From: Jannaschia sp. W003
Lineage (GTDB): Bacteria > Pseudomonadota > Alphaproteobacteria > Rhodobacterales > Rhodobacteraceae
Reading direction: 5' to 3'
NCBI RefSeq assembly: GCF_025144335.1
Contig: NZ_CP083545.1
Coordinates: forward strand, 1 to 63,148
Length of the DNA stretch: 63,148 nt
Part shown: piece after piece, positions 42,309 through 51,058 of the stretch
How positions within the stretch are numbered: the stretch's first letter is position 1
Layout: the number at the start of each line of letters is the position of its first letter
Position numbers and translations under genes: made by a program
The notes under the pieces: generated by a model
Told to the model about the DNA's origin: nothing
The model's input: the letters and a program-made list of their open reading frames with translations, nothing else
Databases searched by the model: none

Positions 42309-45300
42309 ATGTACGACGCGACATTCGACGAACCCATCGACGCCATCGCAGGACGCGTTACGAAGATCCTCATTCCTTCGGCGGAGACGGTGTCCTCCGT
42401 CTCGATCCTCGGGCAACCCGAGAACGGGCGTCTCACCGTCGATCCCGACGGCACCACGCTGAGCTACGTCTCCTTCGACCCGGCGTACTCCGGCACGGTA
42501 TCGCTATCGCTCGAGATCTCCCGCACCGATGGCACGACGGAAACGCTCGCCCCCCAGATCGACGTTACCGCAGGTCCCCAGGCAGGTGGTTGGGCCACCG
42601 GCGAAAGCCTCTACATGCTGCAGACCGACGAGAACGACGATGTCGTCGTCGAGACCGGCGACAACCATCGCAAGGTCTACGTCACGGGCAGCGACGCGGC
42701 TCTGTCCAAGGCCGACATCCAAGAGATTGAGGGCCTTTCGCTGAGCGACAAGCACTTCGGCCGGTGGCTAGCGGAGAACCCGCAGTACGGTGGTAGCGAA
42801 GGAATGGCGCTGGCTTTGGACGCTGCGGAGATCCTCTGGGGGACGATCACGGGGTCCTCTGCCGACCCTTCCTCGCATTGGCTGCTGTTCGAGCGCGGCT
42901 ACGAATACGAAGCGGGAAGGATAATTGGTGACGGTACTCATGGTGAGGACGAGCTGCATCCGGTTCATGTCACCGCATGGGGAGAGGGAGAGCCTCCGGT
43001 TATAACGGACAGCTTCCTGATCTACCAGGAGCCATCCTCCAACATCGTTTTCAGCGGACTAAGCTTCAGTGAAGGCTTCAAAGCATTCGGAGGTGCGAAC
43101 TTCATTCTAGACGATGTGCATGTCACCAACGCCATGATGAACGTCCAAAGCGTTGATGGATTCACGTTCCGCCAGAGCGATATCATTGACGTGATCAAGG
43201 ACGCGCCCGCAGATCCCGACGGGTGGCATGCCCATCGAGACCGCGACCAGGGCACCTTTCTCAAGAATATCGATGGGCTTCTTTTTGAGAAAAGCTTCGT
43301 GGCTCACTCTGGCTGGGCCGAGGGATACGATCTAAACGGGGATCCTGATCAAGGTCAGGTACCTAGTATGTACAGCCACAACATCTACATCCAAAAAGAT
43401 GTTAGCGAAGTTACTTTCCGCGATAATATCTCGATGCAGGCGGCGTCCGCTGGTGCTCAGGTCCGCCCAGGCGGGTTTGTTGAGGATAACGTCTTCGTTG
43501 AAAACAATTTTGGTTTTAGCACTGGTCACGGAATAGAGATCGAAGAAGGTCTCTGGTCGGGAAACTACACACTTAGCAACGGAAATCTAGTTACTTCTGG
43601 TGCTCATAAAGCCGGTTTATCCATCGGCGCGCTGACGTTAGGTATTAGCGATTTCTCAAAAATGTCCGTCTTCTTAGACAACATCGTCGCCCACTTGGCG
43701 GACCCAGACAACGCAGCTGAGATCCTTGCCAAGACTGTCGAGCATAAGTCGATTAGCGAGAACCCCACGCGAGCTTACGATGATACAATCGTGCGGAATT
43801 GGGATGTCGAAGGTGCCAATAAAAGGATTCAGGAAGCGAACACCGAGGACCTCGATCCCGCGGTGATGGACACCACGACGATCCAGCGCTACGCGGCGGA
43901 CCTGTTAGGTGTCGACACCGCTACGATCGACGATTTGGCCAACTACCTCCGTGACCTGACCGCCGCGGGCGGCGAAGTCGACGCCGACGACATCCTCGCT
44001 TACTTCCGCGAAGGCTTCGGCATCGAGTTCGACCAGCGTGATGCGCCGCAGCTGGTGCAGTTCGTGCCGAACAACTTGGGTGATGGCGTCCGCTGGGACA
44101 ACCGCATCAACTGGTCCACCGAAGACCTCCCCATGGACGGCGACGCGGTCGATCTGGGCGGAAACCTCGTTCACTTCGGCGGCACGGTTGAGGTCGCGAC
44201 TCTCGATTTCGGACCCGGAGGGACGATGGTGTTCAACCATGGCTGGTTGGGCGCGGGCGCCGTGCTGGGCGGGGGCGAAGCCCTGATCGACCGCGCGGGC
44301 CAGTTCTGGATCGGCGCGTGGGACGGCGAGGGAACGCTCGAGCTCGACATCGACGGGGGCCGCTTCGCCAACACCGGCACGGTGCTGGGCGCGTTCGAGA
44401 TCGACGCGGACGACGGCGAGGCGATCCTCGCCTCCAGCGGCGGCGGCATGACCGTCACGGACGGCACGATCACCGTCTCGGGCGACGATGCGAAGGTCGG
44501 CTTCGATGGCTCCGGCGGCGCGTCCACCCTACGGCTGGAGGCGGCGGCAAAGCTCCGCTTCGTGGCCGAGGCCGATGGGCTCGGTATCCTTTCGGAGTTC
44601 CGCTCCGGAGCCTTTGCCACTTCGGACCTGGTGTCGAACCTCGTCGTGGCAGGCGCTGCGCTGGAGATCGACGTCTCGATGCTGGCGGGGGCCGGTACCC
44701 ACGATATCGTGCTCGTCGATGCCATCACGGGAAGCTTCGGCAACGTCTCCCTGACCGGTCTGGGAGCACGCGATGCGAAGCTCCACGTCGATCAGGCGGC
44801 CGGCACGGTCACCCTGACGCTGACGGATGGCGGCACTGGACGGGTCTCGATCACCGAGACGATACCATGGGACCAAGGCGCGCCTCTGCCCGAGATGACC
44901 GCCTCGAAGATCGAATCCGGAAACCTGTTCGTTGAGGTCGACGAGCCGGAGGCGTTGGAAGGCGTCGAGGTGGAGGAAGCCAATGCTGAGGAGATTGAGG
45001 AAAGCGAAGTCGGCGATGCTCCCGAGGAGTCCGTAACCGCGGAAGTACCCGAAGTTATTGCGGACGCTCCGACGGAAGAAGCCCAAGAAGCGCCAACCCA
45101 AGCCGTGTCCGAGAAGGCCTTGGTTGCGGGCGATACGGGCAGCGACCGCGTTAAAGGGTCCGGTGGTGATGACCTCCTCATGGGCCATGGAGGTAGAGAT
45201 TGGCTACGGGGATACGGCGGCGATGATGATCTTATGGGTGGCGATGGTAACGACGAACTGCGGGGTAACGAAGGTGACGACACTTTGAAGGGCGACGACG

Positions 45301-45641
45301 GCAACGATACCCTTCTCGGTGGTTCCGGAAACGATACGTTAAACGGCGGGAGAGGAAACGATCGGCTCAATGGCGGTGCGGGTTCAGATACGTTTGTCTT
45401 CGACCTTCTGGACGGGGCGTCTAGCTCTGACCGCATCGAAGGCTTCGACGCTGCCGAAGGCGACCGGATCCTGATCCGCGGCCTGTCGGACGATGCGGAC
45501 CTGCTGATCGACGTTCGGGGCGTCCGTTCCATCGTCAGCGTCGAGGACGAAGGCGACGTGTTCGACCTGATCGACGTGCGCGGGGAGTTCGCCGACCTGC
45601 AGGTGATCGAGAAGGGCGCCGACTACGCCCTGATGGGCTGA
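42309..45641 (+). CDS. RTX-repeat, right-handed beta-helix protein (type I secreted, possibly EPS-active)
   Basis: About 1110 residues. An Ig/cadherin-like N-terminus (30-75) is followed by a parallel beta-helix region (about 190-480; LLFERGYEYE, AWGEGEPPVI, then DGFTFRQSDI). A beta-rich segment (about 600-860), an acidic linker (about 870-940) and glycine-rich GGxGxDxLx repeats (951 to about 1030) come next. RTX proteins are exported by type I systems using a C-terminal signal. Comparable RTX beta-helix proteins include EPS-cleaving glycanases and alginate epimerases, so it may trim or modify the polymer. The ATG has AAGGG 7 bases upstream. The N-terminal 1.5 kb is low in G+C. Confidence 0.8.
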   Translation: MYDATFDEPIDAIAGRVTKILIPSAETVSSVSILGQPENGRLTVDPDGTTLSYVSFDPAYSGTVSLSLEISRTDGTTETLAPQIDVTAGPQAGGWATGESLYMLQTDENDDVVVETGDNHRKVYVTGSDAALSKADIQEIEGLSLSDKHFGRWLAENPQYGGSEGMALALDAAEILWGTITGSSADPSSHWLLFERGYEYEAGRIIGDGTHGEDELHPVHVTAWGEGEPPVITDSFLIYQEPSSNIVFSGLSFSEGFKAFGGANFILDDVHVTNAMMNVQSVDGFTFRQSDIIDVIKDAPADPDGWHAHRDRDQGTFLKNIDGLLFEKSFVAHSGWAEGYDLNGDPDQGQVPSMYSHNIYIQKDVSEVTFRDNISMQAASAGAQVRPGGFVEDNVFVENNFGFSTGHGIEIEEGLWSGNYTLSNGNLVTSGAHKAGLSIGALTLGISDFSKMSVFLDNIVAHLADPDNAAEILAKTVEHKSISENPTRAYDDTIVRNWDVEGANKRIQEANTEDLDPAVMDTTTIQRYAADLLGVDTATIDDLANYLRDLTAAGGEVDADDILAYFREGFGIEFDQRDAPQLVQFVPNNLGDGVRWDNRINWSTEDLPMDGDAVDLGGNLVHFGGTVEVATLDFGPGGTMVFNHGWLGAGAVLGGGEALIDRAGQFWIGAWDGEGTLELDIDGGRFANTGTVLGAFEIDADDGEAILASSGGGMTVTDGTITVSGDDAKVGFDGSGGASTLRLEAAAKLRFVAEADGLGILSEFRSGAFATSDLVSNLVVAGAALEIDVSMLAGAGTHDIVLVDAITGSFGNVSLTGLGARDAKLHVDQAAGTVTLTLTDGGTGRVSITETIPWDQGAPLPEMTASKIESGNLFVEVDEPEALEGVEVEEANAEEIEESEVGDAPEESVTAEVPEVIADAPTEEAQEAPTQAVSEKALVAGDTGSDRVKGSGGDDLLMGHGGRDWLRGYGGDDDLMGGDGNDELRGNEGDDTLKGDDGNDTLLGGSGNDTLNGGRGNDRLNGGAGSDTFVFDLLDGASSSDRIEGFDAAEGDRILIRGLSDDADLLIDVRGVRSIVSVEDEGDVFDLIDVRGEFADLQVIEKGADYALMG
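45162..45390 (+). repeat. RTX calcium-binding nonapeptide repeats
   Basis: About eight tandem 27-base units encode GGxGxDxLx-type nonapeptides (for example GGDGNDELR, EGDDTLKGD, SGNDTLNGG). They lie within the coding region of the 42309-45641 gene, just before its C-terminal secretion domain. Such repeats bind calcium and drive folding after type I secretion. Confidence 0.88.
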
Positions 45642-45652
45642 CGTTCCGTCCA

Positions 45653-45674
45653 CGGCCCCCCGCGAGGGGGGCCG
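45653..45674 (+). terminator. Hairpin terminator after RTX gene
   Basis: A perfect 9-base stem CGGCCCCCC/GGGGGGCCG (45653-45661 and 45666-45674) has the tetraloop GCGA and is followed by TTTCGG. It lies 11 bases past the RTX protein stop. Confidence 0.75.
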
Positions 45675-45744
45675 TTTCGGCTGGACGCGGCCGGCGAAGA
45701 ATGGTCGGGGAAGGGCGTGCCCCCGGGAGCGAGCCGAGTTGCCG

Positions 45745-46977
45745 ATGACCGATACCCCCGCCCCCCGCGTCGCCTACCTCACCGGCGAGTATCCCGTCGT
45801 TTCCCACACCTTTATCCTGCGCGAGGTGGAGGCGCTTCGCCGAGCGGGGCTCGAGGTCCAGACCTGCGCGATCCGGCGAACCGGGCTGCAGCATCACCGC
45901 GGTCCCGCCGAAAAGGCCGCGGCATCCTCCACCTTCTACGTGCTCTCCGCCGCGCGCCAGCCCGGCGCGTTGCTGGCCGCGCTCGGCTGGACTCTTGCCC
46001 GACCCGTCCGTTTCGGGCGCGCGACGACGCTGGCCTGGCGCACCGCCCCGCCCGGGGGCAGGGCCAAGCTCTGGCAACTTTTCTACCTCATGGAAGCGAT
46101 GGTGCTGGCGCGTTACCTAGCCCGTGCCCGCGTGGACCATCTGCACAATCACTTCGCCAACTCGTCCTGCTCGGTCGCGATGCTGGCATCCGAGTTGGGC
46201 GGTGTGCCCTTCTCGTTCACGCTCCACGGCCCCTCGATCTTCTTCGAACCCAGGTGGTGGCGGATCGACGTCAAGATCGCACGGGCGCGTTTCGTGGCCT
46301 GCATCAGTCACTTCTGTCGCTCGCAAGGGATGATCTTCGCCGACCCCGCCCATTGGTCGAAGATGCGGATCGTCCACTGCGGGGTGGACCCGGACCGCTA
46401 CGACCGCACCGAGGGGGAAGTCGGAGGGCCCGGCAAGCACATCCTGTTCGTCGGCCGGCTCGCGGCGGTCAAGGGCGTAAGGGTCCTCCTGGAGGCCTTC
46501 GCCCGGGTCCGCGCCGCCCATCCGGACGCACGCCTTACGCTGGTGGGGGACGGCGACGAGCGCGCGGCCATCGAGGACCATGCGCGGGCGTTGGGCTGCG
46601 ACGACGGGGTTCGGTTCACGGGATACCTGAACCAGGACGAGGTGGCCGAGGCGCTCGCCCAGGCCGATCTCTTCGCTCTGCCCTCCTTCGCCGAAGGGGT
46701 GCCGGTCGTACTGATGGAGGCGATGGCCGCCCGCCTGCCCGTGCTCGCGACCCGCATCGCCGGCATCCCGGAACTGGTCGAGGATGGCGTGGCGGGTCGT
46801 CTGGTGCCGCCCGGCGACGTGGACGCCTTCGCCGACGCCCTCGACGCGCTGCTGAACGACCCCGCCGGCCGAACCGCCATGGGCGCGGCCGGTCGCGCGC
46901 GTGTCGAAGCGGAATTTCACGTGGAGCGGGAGGCCCGGAATCTCGCCCGCCTCATCGCCGGCGACGGAACGACATGA
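45745..46977 (+). CDS. Glycosyltransferase family 4
   Basis: About 410 residues with two Rossmann domains. The N-terminal domain has YLTGEYPVVSHTFILREV and HLHNHFANSS; the C-terminal domain has ILFVGRLAAVKGVRVLLEAF and the EX7E motif (EGVPVVLME). It is a retaining GT-B enzyme using an NDP-sugar or similar donor. The N-terminus resembles colanic-acid WcaL-type enzymes. The ATG at 45745 is chosen over a TTG 6 bases upstream. A single-gene unit with no close downstream neighbour. Confidence 0.87.
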   Translation: MTDTPAPRVAYLTGEYPVVSHTFILREVEALRRAGLEVQTCAIRRTGLQHHRGPAEKAAASSTFYVLSAARQPGALLAALGWTLARPVRFGRATTLAWRTAPPGGRAKLWQLFYLMEAMVLARYLARARVDHLHNHFANSSCSVAMLASELGGVPFSFTLHGPSIFFEPRWWRIDVKIARARFVACISHFCRSQGMIFADPAHWSKMRIVHCGVDPDRYDRTEGEVGGPGKHILFVGRLAAVKGVRVLLEAFARVRAAHPDARLTLVGDGDERAAIEDHARALGCDDGVRFTGYLNQDEVAEALAQADLFALPSFAEGVPVVLMEAMAARLPVLATRIAGIPELVEDGVAGRLVPPGDVDAFADALDALLNDPAGRTAMGAAGRARVEAEFHVEREARNLARLIAGDGTT

Positions 46978-47236
46978 GGAACGGTGGTTTCGGCGAGGAT
47001 CGGGCGGGCGCGTGTTCGCTGCCTTCGGGAGCGGCGTCCACGATGGGGCGCCCTCCAAGCAGGGGTCCGGCGCACGGATCGTTCCGCGGTCGCCGGCCGG
47101 CTCCGCACTCGTCGCCGTCGCGACGGTCCCGTAATCGACCACCGGTCGCATACAGGTCGGCGTCCGTCGATCGCCGTGCCCTCCATCGCGTCGGGTCACA
47201 TGGATCGTCTCATTCGCCCACGTCCCGGAGGTCGGA

Positions 47237-48304
47237 ATGACGTCAGCCCGCCTGGAGGCCGAGGAAACGACGACTGCAGCGAAGAAGCAGATTCCGTCCT
47301 TCCACTTGGAAGATGCACGGATCGTGATGGCCAAGTCTCACCTGATCAACCGGATCGAGCCGGAATGCGGCGTGCTGTGGAGGTCCGCATCGGTCGTGCG
47401 CGGGGGGGAGATCATGTCGTCGCTTGGAGCGGGCAGGGCCCGTCCGCCCGCACGGCGTCGAAGATTCTGGCCTCGTGGAACACCCGATACGGTACGCCTC
47501 GATTCCGACCGGGTGGCCATCAACCTTCGGCGCAATACGCCTCAGAACTGGGCGCATTTCCTCAACAATCACCTACCCCTCACGTTCCACTTCGCGGAGG
47601 AGCATGGTCTTGGCTCCGAGCGACTCCTGGCGATCCTTCCGAACAACACTCCTTCGTACATACTGGCTGCCGCCGAGCTGTTCGGCCTCGAGGTCATGAA
47701 GACCGATGCACCCGTGGAGGGAACGATCCTCTCCTTCGACGTCTCCCCATGGCAGGGTGCGAGGAGCATTCGTCACGAATGGGCGCGAACCGAATGGCCG
47801 CGAGGTCGCGTACGCCAGCTCCTCGCGGAAGGATCGCCCACGTCGCTGCCGCGGAGGCCATTCCTCTCGAGGCGAGACACCCGGCGGATTGCGAACGGGG
47901 GTGAGGTTGAGGTGGTCGTTCGTGCCAGAGGGTACGAGACCGTCTACGCCGAAGATCTCTCGGTTCCGGACCAGTTTCGACTGATCCTGCAGGCCGAGGA
48001 GATCGTGGCGGTCCACGGGGCAGCCCTCGCGCCTCTGCTATACGCGGGAGGCGAGGATATTCCCGTGCCGCGTCGCGTGATCGAGTTGATGCCTTGCGGA
48101 CACATGACGGAAGTCTATCGCGTGATGGCGGCGCAGGTCGGGTGCGACTGGATCGGCGTGCAGGGCCGACTGAAACCATCCTACGTACGCCCGTCCTACA
48201 GGTTCGGCTCGGGCTTCACGAAATACTCGCTGGACGACTTCGAAGTCGATCCCGAGGCCTTGGAACTCGCGTTCGCCATGACAGAAGAAGGAGACCGCGC
48301 ATGA
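47237..48304 (+). CDS. Glycosyltransferase family 61 (DUF563)
   Basis: 355 residues. C-terminal signatures of GT61 are PFLSRRDTRRIAN, RGYETVYAEDLSVPDQ, IVAVHGAALAPLLYA and RRVIELMP. GT61 includes xylosyl/arabinosyl-type transferases in eukaryotes and EPS/LPS enzymes in bacteria. The N-terminal NWAHFLNNHLP is also family-typical. GGAGG lies 5 bases before the ATG. Its stop overlaps the ATG of the sulfotransferase. Confidence 0.83.
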   Translation: MTSARLEAEETTTAAKKQIPSFHLEDARIVMAKSHLINRIEPECGVLWRSASVVRGGEIMSSLGAGRARPPARRRRFWPRGTPDTVRLDSDRVAINLRRNTPQNWAHFLNNHLPLTFHFAEEHGLGSERLLAILPNNTPSYILAAAELFGLEVMKTDAPVEGTILSFDVSPWQGARSIRHEWARTEWPRGRVRQLLAEGSPTSLPRRPFLSRRDTRRIANGGEVEVVVRARGYETVYAEDLSVPDQFRLILQAEEIVAVHGAALAPLLYAGGEDIPVPRRVIELMPCGHMTEVYRVMAAQVGCDWIGVQGRLKPSYVRPSYRFGSGFTKYSLDDFEVDPEALELAFAMTEEGDRA

Positions 48305-48918
48305 CGAAGGTTTTCGGGATCGGGTTCCAGAAGACCGGAACGACGACGCTCGGCCGGATGCTCAACCGGTTGGGCTATCGCACCGCCGGATACCACCAAT
48401 TCCGCGACATGGCCAAGAAGACCGATCTCGAATGGTCCGAGCTGCGCGCGCGCGCGCTCGCGCTCGCATCGGAGTACGATGCCGCGAAGGACACGCCGTG
48501 GCCGCTGCTCTACCGGGAACTCGACGAGGCCTTTCCGGGATCGAAGTTCATCCACGTGGTCCGGGACCGCGATTCCTGGATAAGGAGCGTCGTTCGCGAT
48601 TTTGGGCGGTCGCACAACGCCCTTCATTCCGTGATCTACGGAGTGCCCCATCCGGAGGGTCACGAGGACATCTGGCTGGCCCGCTATGACCGCCATAACG
48701 CGGACGTCGAAGCCTATTTCTCGGATCGGCAGGACGACTACCTGAAGGTCAGGTTGGAGGATGGCCTGAGCTACACGCAGATCTGCCGGTTCTTGGGGGT
48801 CCCGATCGTCGAGGAGGCGACGCCGATGGCCAACACGCGCCGCCGGAAGGAGCTGAAGTCCCTCTGGTGGCGGCTGAAGCAGAAGATCACGCAGGTGTTC
48901 AGGGCCGGTAGGCATTGA
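48301..48918 (+). CDS. Sulfotransferase family protein (short)
   Basis: 205 residues. FGIGFQKTGTTTLGRML is the 5'-loop and VVRDRDSWIRSVV the 3'-motif, as in the short Sulfotransfer_4-type family. LSYTQICRFLGVP near the C-terminus is a usual closing helix. The ATG overlaps the GT61 stop (ATGA), so it probably acts on the product of that transferase. It is shorter than the other sulfotransferases here (280-330 residues). Confidence 0.83.
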   Translation: MTKVFGIGFQKTGTTTLGRMLNRLGYRTAGYHQFRDMAKKTDLEWSELRARALALASEYDAAKDTPWPLLYRELDEAFPGSKFIHVVRDRDSWIRSVVRDFGRSHNALHSVIYGVPHPEGHEDIWLARYDRHNADVEAYFSDRQDDYLKVRLEDGLSYTQICRFLGVPIVEEATPMANTRRRKELKSLWWRLKQKITQVFRAGRH

Positions 48919-49070
48919 AGCCCCCACGCTAGCGATTGTGCTCCGAAGGAACTTTCACCCGAATGCTGTCGCAAGTGCTGCGTGAATTGATGTGGACCAG
49001 CGAAACTACCGACCGGTTTTGGTAGCGCGTGATGTGTTGGGGTCGGGGCCAAGCGCAGTCGCGGATACCG

Positions 49071-50120
49071 CTATCGCCGCTGCCCCAGGACGAGACGCCG
49101 CGTCAGCCCGTTCCGCTCCGCCAGGATGTGGAGGGCGATGGGAAGGAGGATTCCGGCAAGGATTCCGGCGACGATGACAAAGGCGCCGCCGTCCATTCCC
49201 AAGGAATCGAACACGCGCCGGGACGCCGACGTGGCAAAGACGTGGTAGAGGTAGATCGTGAAGGACGCCGCGCCGAAACGCGTGAGCGGCGCCCAGTTCG
49301 GCAGGCATAGCATCAAGAAAACGGGGGCCGTCATTCCCAATGCAAGGCTCTGTAGATCGCGGGTGCTCCTGCTGAAGAAGCCCTGATCCTCGATCCGGCT
49401 GAGGTTGAGCCATAGCGAGACCACAATCGTGACGAGGCACAGGATCCCGATGATCCACCGATGCTGCCTGAATACGTGCAGATAGCGATAGTAGATCACG
49501 CCGCAGAGGAAGTACGGCGCGAGATAGAAGGCCTGCTTCGTGGAGAACAGATTGCCCGGCATGAACACGTCCGCGAAGTAGAACGGGATGGAGATCGCGA
49601 GCAGGGCCCAGGCAGTTCGTGGGCCCGTGCGAGCCTCGACGAATGCGAGAACGGTAAAGATCAGGAAGATCGCCTGAAGGAACCAGTAATGGGCATAGGG
49701 ATAGACGTAGATGCGCCAGAACGTGTCGCCGTCCCGCCCGAAGGGCGTATCGAAAAGATTCGCCATGATCACGAATAGCGTGGCGGCCACGGCACCCGGG
49801 ATCAGAAGCCGCCGGAACTTGCCGGACACGAACCTGCCCCATTCCCCCATCCCGACCGGGCGGATCGCGTAGACGTACCCTGCGACGAACGCGAAGGCCG
49901 GCATCCGGAAGTCGACGAGCAGATCGTTCAGGATGCGGAGCGGGTGGGGGTAGTCGATCTGAAGCCCGTTGCCGGGGCTACCGCCGATCACGTGGTAGGA
50001 CACCAGCATGAGGACCGCCAAGGCACGCAGCGTCTCGACGGGTTCGGTGCGTTCCGCAGCAGGGCCACGCGGATCGGCGAACGGCCCGCTCGGACGCCCC
50101 GTCTCGACCGACCCGCTCAC
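49071..50120 (-). CDS. Acyltransferase family 3 membrane protein
   Basis: About 349 residues with about 10 transmembrane helices. LRALAVLMLVSYHVIG holds the catalytic-type histidine and FRMPAFAFVAGYVYA follows, as in OafA/ExoZ-like acyltransferases. They O-acetylate or succinylate surface sugars. The GTG start at 50120 overlaps the GT2 stop. It is the last gene of a leftward three-gene unit. The acyl group is unknown. Confidence 0.85.
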   Translation of the reverse strand: MSGSVETGRPSGPFADPRGPAAERTEPVETLRALAVLMLVSYHVIGGSPGNGLQIDYPHPLRILNDLLVDFRMPAFAFVAGYVYAIRPVGMGEWGRFVSGKFRRLLIPGAVAATLFVIMANLFDTPFGRDGDTFWRIYVYPYAHYWFLQAIFLIFTVLAFVEARTGPRTAWALLAISIPFYFADVFMPGNLFSTKQAFYLAPYFLCGVIYYRYLHVFRQHRWIIGILCLVTIVVSLWLNLSRIEDQGFFSRSTRDLQSLALGMTAPVFLMLCLPNWAPLTRFGAASFTIYLYHVFATSASRRVFDSLGMDGGAFVIVAGILAGILLPIALHILAERNGLTRRLVLGQRR

Positions 50121-51058
50121 TCGGCGCGTCCCGAGGCTGCCGCGCGTGTCTCCGCCTCCTCGGTGGCGCGACCCTTGCCCACGCGCAGCGCTCGACGCTG
50201 CCATGCGCGGATGTATCGGACGAGATCCGCGTCACCATGACGCTCGGTTCCGCGCGTCCACGCGCCGAGGTAGCCCTGCATCATCGCCAGCCCACCCAGC
50301 ACGTAGGGCGGCTCGGCCATCCGAAAGGCGCAGGTGGCGGCGAAGTAGAGCGGGTCGGATCCCATGTAGTACTGCCCGAACCCATGCCGCCGCTTGCCCT
50401 CCCAGATCGAGACCTGCGACGATCCCATGGGGCGCAGGTGCTCGAAGCGCAGGTCGGGGTCGTCCCACGACACGGCGCGCCATCCCAGCGACCGGGCCTT
50501 GTGGCAGTCGATCGCGTCCCACATCACCTCGTGCACGAAGCCGCCGATGTCGCGGAAGCAGTCGGCGCGGTAGAACTTGGTCATGCCGACCGACATCTCG
50601 TCGCCGCGCCGCTCCGAGACGAGCGTTCCCCCGCGGCGGACGTAGGGCTTGCCCGAGCAGGTTCCGATGCGGGGATCGGCGGCCATCCGCTCCATCAGGA
50701 TCTCGAAGTAGCGCGGGGGCAGGTCGAGATCGAGGTCGAGTTTGCACAGGTAGGGAAAGGCGTCTGCCTCCCATTCGTCGCGCACCGCGTCGAGTCCGAA
50801 GCGGAACGCCTCGATCACCCCCGGTCCCACCGCACGGGCCCCGCGATCGGGCTTCGCGACCACTTCGATCCAGGGGTGACGCGCCGCGTAGTCGGCGAGG
50901 ATCGCGGGCGTCTCGTCGGTCGAGCCGTCGTCCACGATCACCCACTTCGCGGGTCGCACCGACTGCGCCACCACGCTGTCGAGTGTGCGGCGCATGTAGT
51001 CCGCCTCGTCGCGGCAGGGCGAGATCAGCAGGTAGTCGGTCGAGGCGGGAGCGTTCAC
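50117..51058 (-). CDS. Glycosyltransferase family 2
   Basis: 313 residues. It has LISPCRDEADYMRRTL, VIVDDGSTDETP, a run of DLDLDLP at the metal site, and VGMTKFYRADCFRDIGGF. It is a GT-A enzyme of the type seen in EPS loci. The GTG start overlaps the stop of the upstream sulfotransferase-like gene and its own stop overlaps the acyltransferase start, so all three are translationally coupled. The sugar is unknown. Confidence 0.86.
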   Translation of the reverse strand: MNAPASTDYLLISPCRDEADYMRRTLDSVVAQSVRPAKWVIVDDGSTDETPAILADYAARHPWIEVVAKPDRGARAVGPGVIEAFRFGLDAVRDEWEADAFPYLCKLDLDLDLPPRYFEILMERMAADPRIGTCSGKPYVRRGGTLVSERRGDEMSVGMTKFYRADCFRDIGGFVHEVMWDAIDCHKARSLGWRAVSWDDPDLRFEHLRPMGSSQVSIWEGKRRHGFGQYYMGSDPLYFAATCAFRMAEPPYVLGGLAMMQGYLGAWTRGTERHGDADLVRYIRAWQRRALRVGKGRATEEAETRAAASGRAE

